Shown here: positions 43,976-52,883 of the stretch, piece by piece
Layout: every line of letters starts with the position of its first letter
Position numbering within the stretch: the stretch's first letter is position 1
NCBI RefSeq assembly: GCF_002368035.1
Contig: NZ_AP018222.1
Location: forward strand, 2,506,471-2,570,470
Source of the DNA: Nostoc linckia NIES-25
GTDB taxonomy: Bacteria > Cyanobacteriota > Cyanobacteriia > Cyanobacteriales > Nostocaceae
Direction: 5' to 3'
Length of the DNA: 64,000 bases
Notes under the pieces: model-generated
What the model was told of the DNA's origin: nothing
Database searches by the model: none
What the model saw: only the letters and a program-made list of their open reading frames with translations
Translations under genes and position numbers: made by a program

Positions 43976-44248
43976 TTAGACTGCACTGCTACGAGTTAGC
44001 AAGTTCCACAAGAAGACTGCGACAATTGCACCCAGAACTGCTACTATAACTCCGGTTAAGCTGAGAGTTGGTGCCGCTAGAGCCAAGGTTCCTGTACTGA
44101 AAAATACACCCAGACTACCACCAACGAAAGCACCAATAATTCCTAATAATATTGTTCCTAAGATTCCGCCGCCTTGATGACCGGGATAGATGGCTTTCGC
44201 AATGGCACCGGCAATTAGACCTAAAACAATCCAAGCAAGAATATTCAT
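43976..44248 (-). CDS. GlsB/YeaQ/YmgE-family stress-response membrane protein
   Basis: A 90-residue protein of the transglycosylase-associated GlsB/YeaQ/YmgE family. It has three membrane helices with the family pattern IVLGLIAGAIAKAIYPG, GGILGTILLGIIGAFVGG and a last helix VIVAVLGAIVAVFLWNLL. Members respond to general and osmotic stress; the molecular function is unknown. It stands alone with about 430 bp of upstream gap. Confidence 0.93.
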   Translation of the reverse strand: MNILAWIVLGLIAGAIAKAIYPGHQGGGILGTILLGIIGAFVGGSLGVFFSTGTLALAAPTLSLTGVIVAVLGAIVAVFLWNLLTRSSAV

Positions 44249-44673
44249 TGTTATTTACCTGATAAACGTTTCTCACCGACAAATACACAATAACAATTCC
44301 ACCATTGACATTCACTCTCCCAACAGAACCAATTATTAATACCCATAAGGATGAATTACTGTTACTTCTGATGATAAGCTCGCCTAATTCCAATGGATAA
44401 TCAATTGAGAAAAATCTTCTAGTCCGTCTAAGACTAAAGGCTTATCAATCCATTGCTTGTAATTGTGGTATAGGCATTTATCATTACCTGTACGCCTCTA
44501 TTTTAAGAATTCAGCTAAAGTTTGAAAGCCGAATATTACAGCGTTTTTCATCTATTTGAACCACAATTTTCGGTAGGGGCGCACAGCTGTGCGCCCCTAC
44601 AACGTGGTCTATTTACCTGAAAATTGCTGTAATTTGATAAGGTGAAGGAGTAAATGCCTTGTAGCTGCCACCA
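44249..44673. other. Gap with a perfect 28-bp palindrome
   Basis: Positions 44573-44600 form an exact palindrome: GTAGGGGCGCACAG followed by CTGTGCGCCCCTAC. A shorter relative with GGGGCGTAC/GTACGCCCC is at 50806-50827. The rest of the gap shows no gene. Confidence 0.75.
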
Positions 44674-45045
44674 ATGTTTAAGATTTTCTCAATTGGCTTG
44701 CTTCCGTTTGCCACCCTTACAACTACCTTGGCACTGGCAACAATTATTTTCTATCCATCAAAAACTTTGTCACAAACACCCAGCAACGAGCGCAACACAG
44801 TTCCCGAAACAGGTTGCCTATCTGGGTATCCCGATAATACATATGGGGGTTCGCGTCCAGTTACGCGCTATGAATTTGCTGCTGGCTTGAATAGTTGCCT
44901 AAATCAGGTAAATCAAGTTATTCCCACTAGAGCAGATTTAGCAACAAAGCAAGATTTAGAAATTTTGCTCAAACGACAGAGGGAGTTAAACCAACAACTT
45001 CGAGAACTCAACGAGCAAGTTGATACCCTACCTGCGACAAAATAA
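44674..45045 (+). CDS. Small secreted SLH-domain-fragment protein with coiled coil
   Basis: A 123-residue protein. A signal peptide (LLPFATLTTTLALATIIFYP, cleavage after TLSQ) is followed by one S-layer-homology-type motif (CLSGYPDNTYGGSRPVTRYE then FAAGLNSCLNQVNQ) and a coiled coil (LEILLKRQRELNQQLRELNE). This order (SLH then coiled coil) is exactly the N-terminus of cyanobacterial SLH porins (OprB-type, 500-600 residues), but the beta-barrel is absent. In those porins SLH binds peptidoglycan. Either a stand-alone small cell-wall protein or a truncated porin gene. Confidence 0.8.
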   Translation: MFKIFSIGLLPFATLTTTLALATIIFYPSKTLSQTPSNERNTVPETGCLSGYPDNTYGGSRPVTRYEFAAGLNSCLNQVNQVIPTRADLATKQDLEILLKRQRELNQQLRELNEQVDTLPATK

Positions 45046-45192
45046 GCATCTAACAGCAGTTAGTTTCGCAAGTATTCGTTAAGCCCGTACAAAAATGGTC
45101 GGTTGTCACACACACCAGTCTGATTGTTATTAGTCAAAATATAGTAGTGCAATATGTTGCACTCTTACAAAAGCTAAATACAGAGGTAAATT

Positions 45193-45375
45193 ATGTTTCC
45201 TTTTTGGGGTAGTACCTGTTATGGAAGCGAACCCATTTCGCACAAAGCTAGCTTAGAGCGGAAATTAAAATTCTTGACTTGGATGCGAGATGATTTAGAA
45301 TCCAAGCTCGCTGGTCTTAATGCTTCTATTGATACCATTCGCCAGCAAATAGAACGTTCAGAAACAAGTGCATAG
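45193..45375 (+). CDS. Small coiled-coil hypothetical protein
   Basis: A 60-residue protein with a GAGGT ribosome binding site 7 nt before ATG. After a short N-terminus (MFPFWGSTCYGSEP) it is almost all helix with heptad character (LERKLKFLTWMRDDLESKLA, IDTIRQQIERSE). It resembles small DUF-type coiled-coil proteins conserved in cyanobacteria. Function unknown. It probably stands alone. Confidence 0.7.
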   Translation: MFPFWGSTCYGSEPISHKASLERKLKFLTWMRDDLESKLAGLNASIDTIRQQIERSETSA

Positions 45376-45508
45376 AACTTAGTTCTTGCAGACAGTTGTA
45401 CCTAAGCTGATTGTAACTCCTTTGTGACTGCGTGCTGTACATCGGCTGCATCATTATTGAGGTCTTTGTGCAGCACTCTGTCACAAAATAACAGCCCAAA
45501 TTTTAAAA

Positions 45509-46204
45509 ATGAAAAATATTATCTCGATTGTTTTGGATAACTGCTTAAAACCGCAAAAAGAGTCTGTTTTACTATTTGATTCAATTGCTGCGGCTAGTGA
45601 AATTGCGCTTATGCTTAACGGTCAGTGGGATGGCTGTAATGGTGCGATCGTTGCTAAATGTGATGAAGTAGCTGTTAACACTGCTGCCAAACTTCAGACA
45701 GCTACATGGTGTTATCAAGGCGCATCAAAAGCTGTTTTACACAGAGTAACAACTGATGAAATTTTACGCCGTTATGCAATAGGAGAAAAATATTTTGTTA
45801 ATGCTAATTTGAGATGTGCAGTACTAATATCGGTGAAACTGAGTGAAATTAACCTCAGTTATGCAAAGTTAAGTTGGGCAGATTTAAGTCAAGCTAATCT
45901 CAGTAAAGCTGATTTAACAGCAGCAGACTTAAGTCAAGCTAATTTAAGTGGAACTGACCTAAATAAGGCATACTTAATGAGGGCAAACCTAAGTGGGGCA
46001 AACTTGCAACAAGCTTCACTCAGAGGAGCGAACCTAAGTAGCGCTGACTTAACTGAAGTGAATCTTACTGGTGCAGATTTAACTGGTGCTAATTTAGCAC
46101 TATCAGATTTAAGAGGGGCAAATTTTCACCTCTGCAATTTGAGTGGGGCTAATCTAACAGGTGCTAAGTTAATTGAAAGCGACTTGGCTTTTGCTAGACA
46201 ATGA
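45509..46204 (+). CDS. Pentapeptide-repeat protein with N-terminal globular domain
   Basis: A 231-residue soluble protein. The first 95 residues form a separate domain (LDNCLKPQKESVLLFDSIAA, KLQTATWCYQGASKAVLHRV) with no known family. From about residue 98 to 230 come about 25 pentapeptide units (A(D/N)LSxAxL), for example ADLSQANLSGTDLNKAYLMR, folding into a right-handed beta-helix. No signal peptide or membrane helix is present, unlike the other pentapeptide protein in this window. The role is unknown. Confidence 0.86.
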   Translation: MKNIISIVLDNCLKPQKESVLLFDSIAAASEIALMLNGQWDGCNGAIVAKCDEVAVNTAAKLQTATWCYQGASKAVLHRVTTDEILRRYAIGEKYFVNANLRCAVLISVKLSEINLSYAKLSWADLSQANLSKADLTAADLSQANLSGTDLNKAYLMRANLSGANLQQASLRGANLSSADLTEVNLTGADLTGANLALSDLRGANFHLCNLSGANLTGAKLIESDLAFARQ

Positions 46205-46779
46205 TAGTTAAGCGATCGCCATTTCAAAAATTAGCACTAGATTTAACTGAAGTAATTTGAGTGGTGGATATTTACGATAAAATCAAGGTTTGAGAGAATA
46301 GTAACTATTAGTATTTAGTCCTATATTTCAATACGGTTCAGTTAACGATATTTAGCTTCGCAAGATCCCCCCAACCCCCCGATAAATTGGGGGGCTTAGT
46401 TCCCTACTTTTTAAGGAGGGTTAGGGAGGATCGAGTCTTAACAGAACTGTATTGCCCTATATTTCCAAAAATTTTTTCTTTTTTCCAATTCCATAAATAA
46501 ATTTTTCTATACTACTGTAATATCAATAAATCGACTACATAGGGTAACACAGTTTTGTTACCCTATGTAGTATATTTGTGGTTAATTATTTCTAACGTTG
46601 CCCAATTGCGGTATAAATCGAGATATAGAGGCTAGCAATAGCAACGTCTCTACAAAGATTTCGATTTCATCGACAATCGTCTTCATACATGAAATCAGCA
46701 ACGGCTTATTTCTTATATTGCAGGCACTATAACTAGCAATCCACTATTAAGCAGAATATTTGCTGGCGAAGCACTTTAT
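46205..46779. other. Gap holding a MITE-like element
   Basis: The element is described at 46329-46455. Beyond it lie a CTACATAGGGTAACA/TGTTACCCTATGTAG inverted repeat (46533-46568), which is a plausible transcript end, and a CAACGTCTCTACAAAG palindrome half. No gene is seen. Confidence 0.6.
46329..46455. mobile_element. MITE-like element with terminal inverted repeats and 9-bp flanking direct repeat (copy 1)
   Basis: The left end CAATACGGTTCAGTTAA (46329-46345) matches the reverse complement of the right end TTAACAGAACTGTATTG (46438-46454) at 15 of 17 positions. Just outside, CCTATATTT is present at 46320-46328 and again at 46456-46464, as expected for a target-site duplication. The interior is GC-rich with CCCCCC/GGGGGG arms. 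It encodes nothing, so it would need a transposase in trans. Confidence 0.8.
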
Positions 46780-47052
46780 CTATCCATCATAAAAACTATC
46801 TACTCTCATCTCCCGCCAAATATCAGAAGGTTGCCAGCCTGAGTTACCAACAGATTGAACTAAAGGATTGTCACGTACTGGAATATAATTAGGCTCACTG
46901 AAAACTGGATACTCTGGAGTGATGAGTGGTTTCTCCTCAACCACAGGTTCGGAAAAATTAACGCTTTCACCTTGAAGAATCTGGTCTTCGGCTTCTTCCA
47001 TTTCCTTCATTTTCTTCAGAGTTAGCTTTTCAGATTTTTTGATGATTTTCAT
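46780..47052 (-). CDS. Small hypothetical protein, Lys/Glu-rich
   Basis: A 90-residue protein: a helical start (MKIIKKSEKLTLKKMKEMEE), then a proline- and glutamate-containing middle (PVVEEKPLITPEYPVFSEPN) and a C-terminus SDIWREMRVDSFYDG. It is soluble. The composition is protein-like with no repeat-derived segments. The family is not recognised. No strong ribosome binding site is seen. Confidence 0.6.
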   Translation of the reverse strand: MKIIKKSEKLTLKKMKEMEEAEDQILQGESVNFSEPVVEEKPLITPEYPVFSEPNYIPVRDNPLVQSVGNSGWQPSDIWREMRVDSFYDG

Positions 47053-47759
47053 ATATGCTAAAGGTTTGGAAAAGTGGTCAAAAAAAAAGAGAATCTGGAC
47101 GTTGATTCTTTAAGAGGCTGATGTAGCCTTTCAACAAGGTTCAGCCAGATCTATAGGATACTGTGATAGAGTTGAGTACTGGAAAATTGGACAGAATAAA
47201 TACAATACACCAAATTTGTGGAAAATACGAGTACTCTACTGAAGAATTTATAACAATAAGTGTAGCGATTGGCTATCCCTGCATTAGAGTCTCATCACCC
47301 GTAGCCCAATACAGTTCAGTTAAAATCCCCCCGCCTGCGGCGACCCCCTTAAAAAGGCGGTGAAAGAGAGTTTGTGAGCAAGCCTTTTTAAGGGGTTGGG
47401 GGGATCTTAAAACACTAACTGAAGCGTATTGACCGATGGACGACTTTTGGCCAATTGGTATTAGTTTTGTTGCCCAATCATTAGTTGTCAAGGAGCGAAT
47501 TGTTTCGATTAAAGCATCAAGTCAAATGGTTCCCGGTACTAGCATTACCCATATGCGAGCTAATGACAAAGCTGTTGAGAATGGCTCTGTTTGGGGCAGT
47601 CCGGTAGGGTGCGTTATGGACGATAGTCCTAACGCACCGCAAATTTATGGCGGTGTGTTATCGGCTCGTCAGTCTAATCCCTGCCGAACAAAAACTATAG
47701 CAATAAAGGGCTTTCAAACCTGTTCGCCCAATCCTGTTTCCTGTTCCCTGCTATAACTT
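47053..47759. other. Gap with MITE copy 2 and a GGTGCGTTA palindrome
   Basis: Apart from the MITE-like copy at 47307-47431, this region has GGGTGCGTTA (47607-47616) facing TAACGCACC (47630-47638). Reading frames here (for example 47436-47756) are made of repeat sequence and are not considered genes. Confidence 0.6.
47307..47431. mobile_element. MITE-like element (copy 2)
   Basis: The left end CAATACAGTTCAGTTAA (47307-47323) faces the right end TAACTGAAGCGTATTG (47416-47431). The interior has CCCCCC/GGGGGG arms around AAAAAGGCGG/GCCTTTTTAA. It is clearly the same family as 46329-46455 and of the same length, but I see no intact target duplication at its edges, so it may be older. Confidence 0.75.
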
Positions 47760-48743
47760 TTAACTTATTACTCCCGAAAGCGGGTGCAGTATTGTTAAAT
47801 GAAAGCTATGCCTAGTTTCAGTTTTTAGATATCTTTCTTGTAAGGGTTGCCACTGCTGCCAGGATTGGTAGCGATTTTCAGTTAACAAACTAGCAAGAGT
47901 AGGTAGCTGAGTTTGAATTTCTGACTTGAAAATATCTTCAAGCCACTCACCTAATACCACGCTATCTTGCATCGTACCCAAAATTTCTTGCATATTTTTG
48001 ACTTCTGTAATGTAAGCCGTGTAAGACTCACCATATAAGTCAGTAAATAATTCCATTTGGTAGCGTATACGTTTAGCTTCTTTTCGCAAACTATGTAGAA
48101 CTTCGCCTTCTGTTGTCAATTGTTGTTCTATCTTTTCTCGTTCCCAGTTTTTCTGAATTTTTACCTCTAATTCCACAAATTCCGTGCCAATTAGCCAACC
48201 CGGATGCAATAAGAAATTACTCACTTCCGGTAAAAGTAAATCTGGTAGTACTTGCTGGATACTAACTGATGCTAAAGGTTGATAATTAGGTTTTTCCAAC
48301 CAATTTTCTAATGATTCTTTCAAAGACTTGTAAGGTTCATCCTTTAACGTTTTCTGCACGCTTGAGAGTACGTCTTCACGTTGTTTCGACAAAGCTGCAA
48401 AAGCTGTTTCCAGCGCTCCCTGCTCCTTGCGAGGTAAATTTGGTTTGTAATTATTTTCCAAACTTTCTTTTAGTACGTCTAAATCTCTGAGACTACCGAG
48501 ACGACGAGCTATTTTTCCAATACTGCGATCGCTTACCGGTTTAGGCAAATCTACCGCTATGCCAAACCTAGTTACAGCTGTGCGTAGACGACGCATTCCG
48601 ACTCGCATTTGGTGAAGTGCTTCTGGATCTTCATCTTTCTTTACTGATTTTTCCCACTTCAAGCTTTTCTTAAAGTGTTTTTGAATCGCTTGGTAGGCGT
48701 AGTCCCCTAGAGTTTTTACCGTGGGTTGTGTGGCTAATTTCAT
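47760..48743 (-). CDS. CHAD-domain protein
   Basis: A 327-residue protein consisting of a CHAD domain (conserved histidine alpha-helical). Key basic motifs: EALHQMRVGMRRLRTAVTRF and LHSLRKEAKRIRYQMELFTD, and LRDLDVLKESLEN between them. CHAD proteins bind polyphosphate and often co-occur with CYTH phosphohydrolases or polyphosphate kinases; none is in this window. Cytoplasmic; a scaffold on polyphosphate granules is the likely role. It is divergent from the DUF3616 gene. Confidence 0.92.
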   Translation of the reverse strand: MKLATQPTVKTLGDYAYQAIQKHFKKSLKWEKSVKKDEDPEALHQMRVGMRRLRTAVTRFGIAVDLPKPVSDRSIGKIARRLGSLRDLDVLKESLENNYKPNLPRKEQGALETAFAALSKQREDVLSSVQKTLKDEPYKSLKESLENWLEKPNYQPLASVSIQQVLPDLLLPEVSNFLLHPGWLIGTEFVELEVKIQKNWEREKIEQQLTTEGEVLHSLRKEAKRIRYQMELFTDLYGESYTAYITEVKNMQEILGTMQDSVVLGEWLEDIFKSEIQTQLPTLASLLTENRYQSWQQWQPLQERYLKTETRHSFHLTILHPLSGVIS

Positions 48744-49028
48744 AATTAATCTTAATGAGATACCTAATCAGGTTATTGCATAATAACATTAGTTAAAAAA
48801 TTGCACCTATTTTTGATATTATTTTTAAATAAATACCTGTAAATTATTATTGTACTTTTGATATATACAAGCATTTCCATCGCCTATACAAATATCTCTC
48901 GAAGGTATAAGGAGTAGATTCTTCTTTGTGATTTTATATTAATAATAGCTTTTCTTGAGTTGATAGAGATATTAAATTAAAAATTAATTAACAGAATAAT
49001 ATTTTTGCAACTATCTAGATCGTTCAAA

Positions 49029-50093
49029 ATGTCCAACTCACAGCGGTTTAATCAAGTTTTATTGACTTTTGTAGATAATTTTCAAGAACACAGAGAAGAA
49101 TTATCAGCGGTGCTACTAATAGACCAGAAGTATTTATGGTTGGGGTCAGATGAAAGTTCAACAATTGAACGTTTGTCTTTAGTTGATGCTGATAAATTTA
49201 CAGATCATCAACAATTTAGAGTAGCAGAATTTATCAGCTTACCTGCGCCAGAAGACCAAGAAATTGATATAGAAGGACTCGCTTACAGCGATTATTACTT
49301 ATGGTTTGTTGGTTCTCACAGCTACAAACGCAAAAAACCAAAACCCGACAAAACCGAGATAAAAAACCTTCAAAGGCTAGCAAAAATTGAATCAGAACCC
49401 AACCGTTACCTCTTAGGACGAATTCCTTTAATAGACGGGAAATTATTCTCATCTTGCCCACACCCCCAAAAACCAGATGTGCAGTTAAATGCTGCTAAGT
49501 TAGAGGTCACCAATCAAGGTAATTTACTGATGGCAGCTTTGACAGAAGACTCTCATTTAGGCTCATTTATTAAAGCAGCAATTCCAGGAAAAGATAATGG
49601 CTTTGATATTGAAGGCATAGCCATCCTTGGAGATCGGATTTTTCTTGGTTTGCGCGGTCCTGTATTGCGAGGTTGGGCCGTGGCGCTAGAAATAAAGTTA
49701 GAAGACTCTAACCCTGGACTTTTGAAATTGAAAGAAATAGGCGAAGGAAAGGAGCTATATAAAAAGCATTTTATCTGGTTAAATGGTTTGGGAATTCGGG
49801 ATTTGTGTGTAGATGGGCAATACTTGTTAATTTTAGCGGGGCCAACAATGGATTTAGATGGTTCTGTGCAACTTTATCGCTGGAAAACCGATGTAAATTT
49901 ACCAGAAAATAGCTTTATTAATCCAGATTTTGTACGAGATCTTCCCTATGGAAATCGGGAAGATCGCGCTGAAGGAATTACACTTTTTCAAGATGTCACT
50001 GGCATACCTTCGGTATTAGTGGTTTATGACTCTCCAGCGAAAACTAGGCTACTGGGTAATGGTGGTGTGATAGCAGATGTGTTTGGGTTTTAA
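49029..50093 (+). CDS. DUF3616 protein (beta-propeller-like)
   Basis: I choose ATG 49029 (MSNSQRFNQVLLTFVDNFQE) over a TTG eight codons upstream. About 354 residues, soluble. Strand-rich repeats such as LIDQKYLWLGSDESSTIERL, FDIEGIAILGDRIFLGLRGP and YRWKTDVNLP fit the DUF3616 family, which has a propeller-like fold and no known activity. It is divergent from the CHAD gene by 285 bp, and its end overlaps the next convergent gene by 4 bp. Confidence 0.88.
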   Translation: MSNSQRFNQVLLTFVDNFQEHREELSAVLLIDQKYLWLGSDESSTIERLSLVDADKFTDHQQFRVAEFISLPAPEDQEIDIEGLAYSDYYLWFVGSHSYKRKKPKPDKTEIKNLQRLAKIESEPNRYLLGRIPLIDGKLFSSCPHPQKPDVQLNAAKLEVTNQGNLLMAALTEDSHLGSFIKAAIPGKDNGFDIEGIAILGDRIFLGLRGPVLRGWAVALEIKLEDSNPGLLKLKEIGEGKELYKKHFIWLNGLGIRDLCVDGQYLLILAGPTMDLDGSVQLYRWKTDVNLPENSFINPDFVRDLPYGNREDRAEGITLFQDVTGIPSVLVVYDSPAKTRLLGNGGVIADVFGF

Positions 50094-50494
50094 AGATTGG
50101 TAGAGATTGCTTGTACGGGACAAGTGGGAATACATTGTTCGCAGACAATACAGCGCGATCGCGTGAATGTTAACTTATATGTCTCTGGGTTGAGAGTGAG
50201 GGCTTCTGTAGGACAAACCCCAGTACACAAACCACAGTGGACACAGACATCTGGATCGATGGCAATTTCGCCTAAAGTATGAGAAACATTAACATGGCGC
50301 GATCGCATCCACTCGATAGCCGCATCCAATTGATCGATATCTCCCGATAGTTCTAATACCAATTTGCCAATTTGATTTGGGGCAACTTGGGCGCGGATAA
50401 TATTGGCAGCGACGTTGAACTCTTTAGCCAGTACATAAGTTACTGGCATTTGTACGGCGCGTTTGGGGAAGGTGAGGGTTACTCGTTTTTTCAC
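50090..50494 (-). CDS. NIL-domain 4Fe-4S ferredoxin protein
   Basis: A 134-residue protein. The N-terminal NIL domain (residues 1-75: LTFPKRAVQMPVTYVLAKEF, AAIEWMRSRHVNVSH) is a small ACT-like module found in methionine importers and methionine-synthesis proteins. The C-terminal half binds two 4Fe-4S clusters: DVCVHCGLCTGVCPTEAL and SRCIVCEQCIPTCPVQAI. NIL-ferredoxins have been linked to homocysteine formation in organisms lacking classic trans-sulfuration; here that is inferred from family only. It overlaps the DUF3616 gene convergently. Confidence 0.92.
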   Translation of the reverse strand: MKKRVTLTFPKRAVQMPVTYVLAKEFNVAANIIRAQVAPNQIGKLVLELSGDIDQLDAAIEWMRSRHVNVSHTLGEIAIDPDVCVHCGLCTGVCPTEALTLNPETYKLTFTRSRCIVCEQCIPTCPVQAISTNL

Positions 50495-51109
50495 AGGTTT
50501 TGCAGAGACTTTTTTCTGTTGTAGCGTACCCAGAGTTTTATGACTTTAAAGCTTATTAAGTAATTTGACGTTTTACTTATTTATATTTTTTTGTCATCTA
50601 CCATAAGATATATAGTTAGACTCAGTTCAGATGAATACTCGCTCAATAATTCCTGGCTTGGGTTCAACAACTTCAAACTCTAGATGAAAGATGATTTTGG
50701 TGTTGGATTTGGTTGTTTAATCAACTTATTTTTGCTTATCACCAATTACCAAAGATTGAAATCTTATAATCTTCCCAAATCTTGGCAATAGAGAAATAGG
50801 CTATGGGGGCGTACTGCTGTACGCCCCTACTTAATTAGGTATTTTATAAAATGGTATTGTAGAAGAATCCAGAGGCATCGTGAGGTTAACCTTGGGTAAA
50901 CATCTATTGTAGGCATTGTATTTCCTACTCGTTCAGCAAGCAGAAAAAATTCAAATGAAAAGAAAGATTGATATTTATTAATGAGTATTAACGTAGAAGA
51001 TAAACTTTCTAGAAAATACTTGAAAATTTAATGTTGATATTAATTATTTTGCTATTTAAATTTTCGTTGGTTACTTGTTCTATCCATTTTTGTCTGGAAA
51101 GCTTTTAAA
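50495..51109. other. Gap with GGGGCGTAC palindrome
   Basis: At 50806-50827 GGGGCGTAC faces GTACGCCCC, a relative of the palindrome at 44573-44600. The final 200 bp are AT-rich and probably hold the promoter of the response regulator gene. No gene is seen. Confidence 0.5.
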
Positions 51110-52861
51110 ATGAAAATTTTAATTGTAGAAGATGATGAGTTCAATGCCTATGCACTCTCTTCGGTTTTGACTAACCAAAACTATGCCGTTGAAGTTGCTG
51201 CTGATGGTGACGTTGCTTGGGATTTCATCCAAACTTGTGATTTTGATTTAATACTCTTGGATGTTATGTTGCCCAAGCTGGATGGTATTAGCCTTTGCCG
51301 ACAGATTCGGTCTCATGGTCTGCAAGTACCAATATTATTACTGACAGGACGCGATAGTAGCCATGAAAAAGCGATCGGATTGGATGCAGGCGCAGATGAT
51401 TATGTAGTTAAACCCTTTGACCAAGAAGAGTTAGTTGCTCGTGTCAGGGCGCTATTGCGTCGTGGAAGCATAACGTTGCAACCTATCCTAGAGCGTGGTA
51501 ATTTGCGCCTAGATCCTAGCAGCTGTGAAGTCAACTATGCTGGAAATCTGTTGCCACTCACCCCAAAAGAGTATGGTTTATTGGAACTATTCTTGCGAAA
51601 TAGTCAGCGGGTATTTAGCTGCGGCATGATTTTAGAACATCTTTGGTCTTATGAAGATACTCCACAAGAAGAAGCTGTTCGCACCCATATTAAAGGTTTA
51701 CGACACAAACTCAAAGCTGTAGGAGCGCCCAGTGATTTCATTGAAACAGTTTATGGTATAGGTTATCGTTTGAAACCGCTGGAAGAGGCAGAGGAGCAGG
51801 GAGCAGGGGAGACAAGGGAGACAAGGGAGACAAGGGAGACAAGGAAGCAAGCTGGGGCCAATGCCCAATCCCCACTTGCCCTGAGCGTAGTTAAAGGGAT
51901 GCCCAATGACCAATCACAGCAGCAAACACTAATGGCCGTTGCCGAAATTTGGCAACGATTTCAAGGGCGGGTGGACGAGCAGGTGAAGGTGCTGGAGCAA
52001 GCGATCGCAGCTTTAAACGAAAATAATCTAAATCCTGAATTTCAAAGCCTTGCAGCCAAAGAGGCGCATACCTTGGCAGGATCTTTAGGTACTTTTGGCT
52101 TGACTCTTGGCTCAAAATGGGCGCGGAATATTGAGTTGTTACTCAGTTCTAGTGAAACTTTGAGTTCATCTCAAATCAACAATCTCGGAACTTGGGTAAA
52201 GTTCTTGCGTCGGGAAATTGAAGAAAAGAATGCTTCGGTAATATCTGCATCGCCGGCTAAACAGGTATTAGAAACGCCGACGCCGACGCGAGAAAATTTC
52301 TCTGAGACAGAAACCAAAATATTGGTTGTGGACGACGATCCGCAAATTCAGGCATTTTTGCAAACCTTACTTAGTCCTTGGGGACTCAAAGCGATCGCTC
52401 TTGAAGATCCGCGTCAGTTTTGGGAAACTTTGGAAGCAGTTGCACCAGATCTACTGATTTTAGATTTGGAACTACCATTTACCAATGGTATTGAACTTTG
52501 CCAGGCGGTACGCAACGATCCGCACTGGAGTGAGTTACCCATCGTCTTCCTCACAGTGCATAACGATGCCGAAATAGTAAATCAGGTATTTAGCGTTGGT
52601 GCTGATGATTTTGTTAGTAAGCCAATTATCGGCCCAGAACTAGTAACCCGAATTGTCAACCGTTTAGAACGGGCAAAATTGCGCCAACGTGTAGCCCAAA
52701 ACAGCAGAGAACCAAGAGAAAAAAATACCATTACTCCCTCATCTTCCCAATCCCCAGTCCCCAATCCCCAATCCCCCCCCAGTCCCCAGTCCCCAATCCC
52801 CAATCCCCAATCTCCAAGCTATCAACGAACTAGAACTAAGAGTAGCAGAGCGCACTGCTGA
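51110..52861 (+). CDS. Multidomain response regulator (REC-OmpR wHTH-Hpt-REC), probably the 5' part of a split hybrid gene
   Basis: A 583-residue protein. A receiver with phospho-Asp near 51 (LILLDVMLPKLDG) and YVVKPF is followed by an OmpR-type winged helix (LPLTPKEYGLLELFLRNSQR, VRTHIKGLRHKLK). Next comes an Hpt domain (LAAKEAHTLAGSLGTFGLTL) and a second receiver (LLILDLELPFTNG). The linker after the winged helix has four ETR units from a 9-bp GAGACAAGG repeat (51808-51845). The last 50 residues are repeat-encoded PQSP-type sequence with no domain. The next bases in another frame continue naturally into the downstream kinase, so the true product was probably one large phosphorelay protein (see findings). 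Confidence 0.85.
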   Translation: MKILIVEDDEFNAYALSSVLTNQNYAVEVAADGDVAWDFIQTCDFDLILLDVMLPKLDGISLCRQIRSHGLQVPILLLTGRDSSHEKAIGLDAGADDYVVKPFDQEELVARVRALLRRGSITLQPILERGNLRLDPSSCEVNYAGNLLPLTPKEYGLLELFLRNSQRVFSCGMILEHLWSYEDTPQEEAVRTHIKGLRHKLKAVGAPSDFIETVYGIGYRLKPLEEAEEQGAGETRETRETRETRKQAGANAQSPLALSVVKGMPNDQSQQQTLMAVAEIWQRFQGRVDEQVKVLEQAIAALNENNLNPEFQSLAAKEAHTLAGSLGTFGLTLGSKWARNIELLLSSSETLSSSQINNLGTWVKFLRREIEEKNASVISASPAKQVLETPTPTRENFSETETKILVVDDDPQIQAFLQTLLSPWGLKAIALEDPRQFWETLEAVAPDLLILDLELPFTNGIELCQAVRNDPHWSELPIVFLTVHNDAEIVNQVFSVGADDFVSKPIIGPELVTRIVNRLERAKLRQRVAQNSREPREKNTITPSSSQSPVPNPQSPPSPQSPIPNPQSPSYQRTRTKSSRAHC

Positions 52862-52883
52862 GTTAATTGCTGTAAATCAACAG

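Noticed and set aside
47436..47756. 106-codon plus-strand frame
   Set aside because: It is composed of the tail of a MITE and the GGTGCGTTA palindrome and shows no domain.
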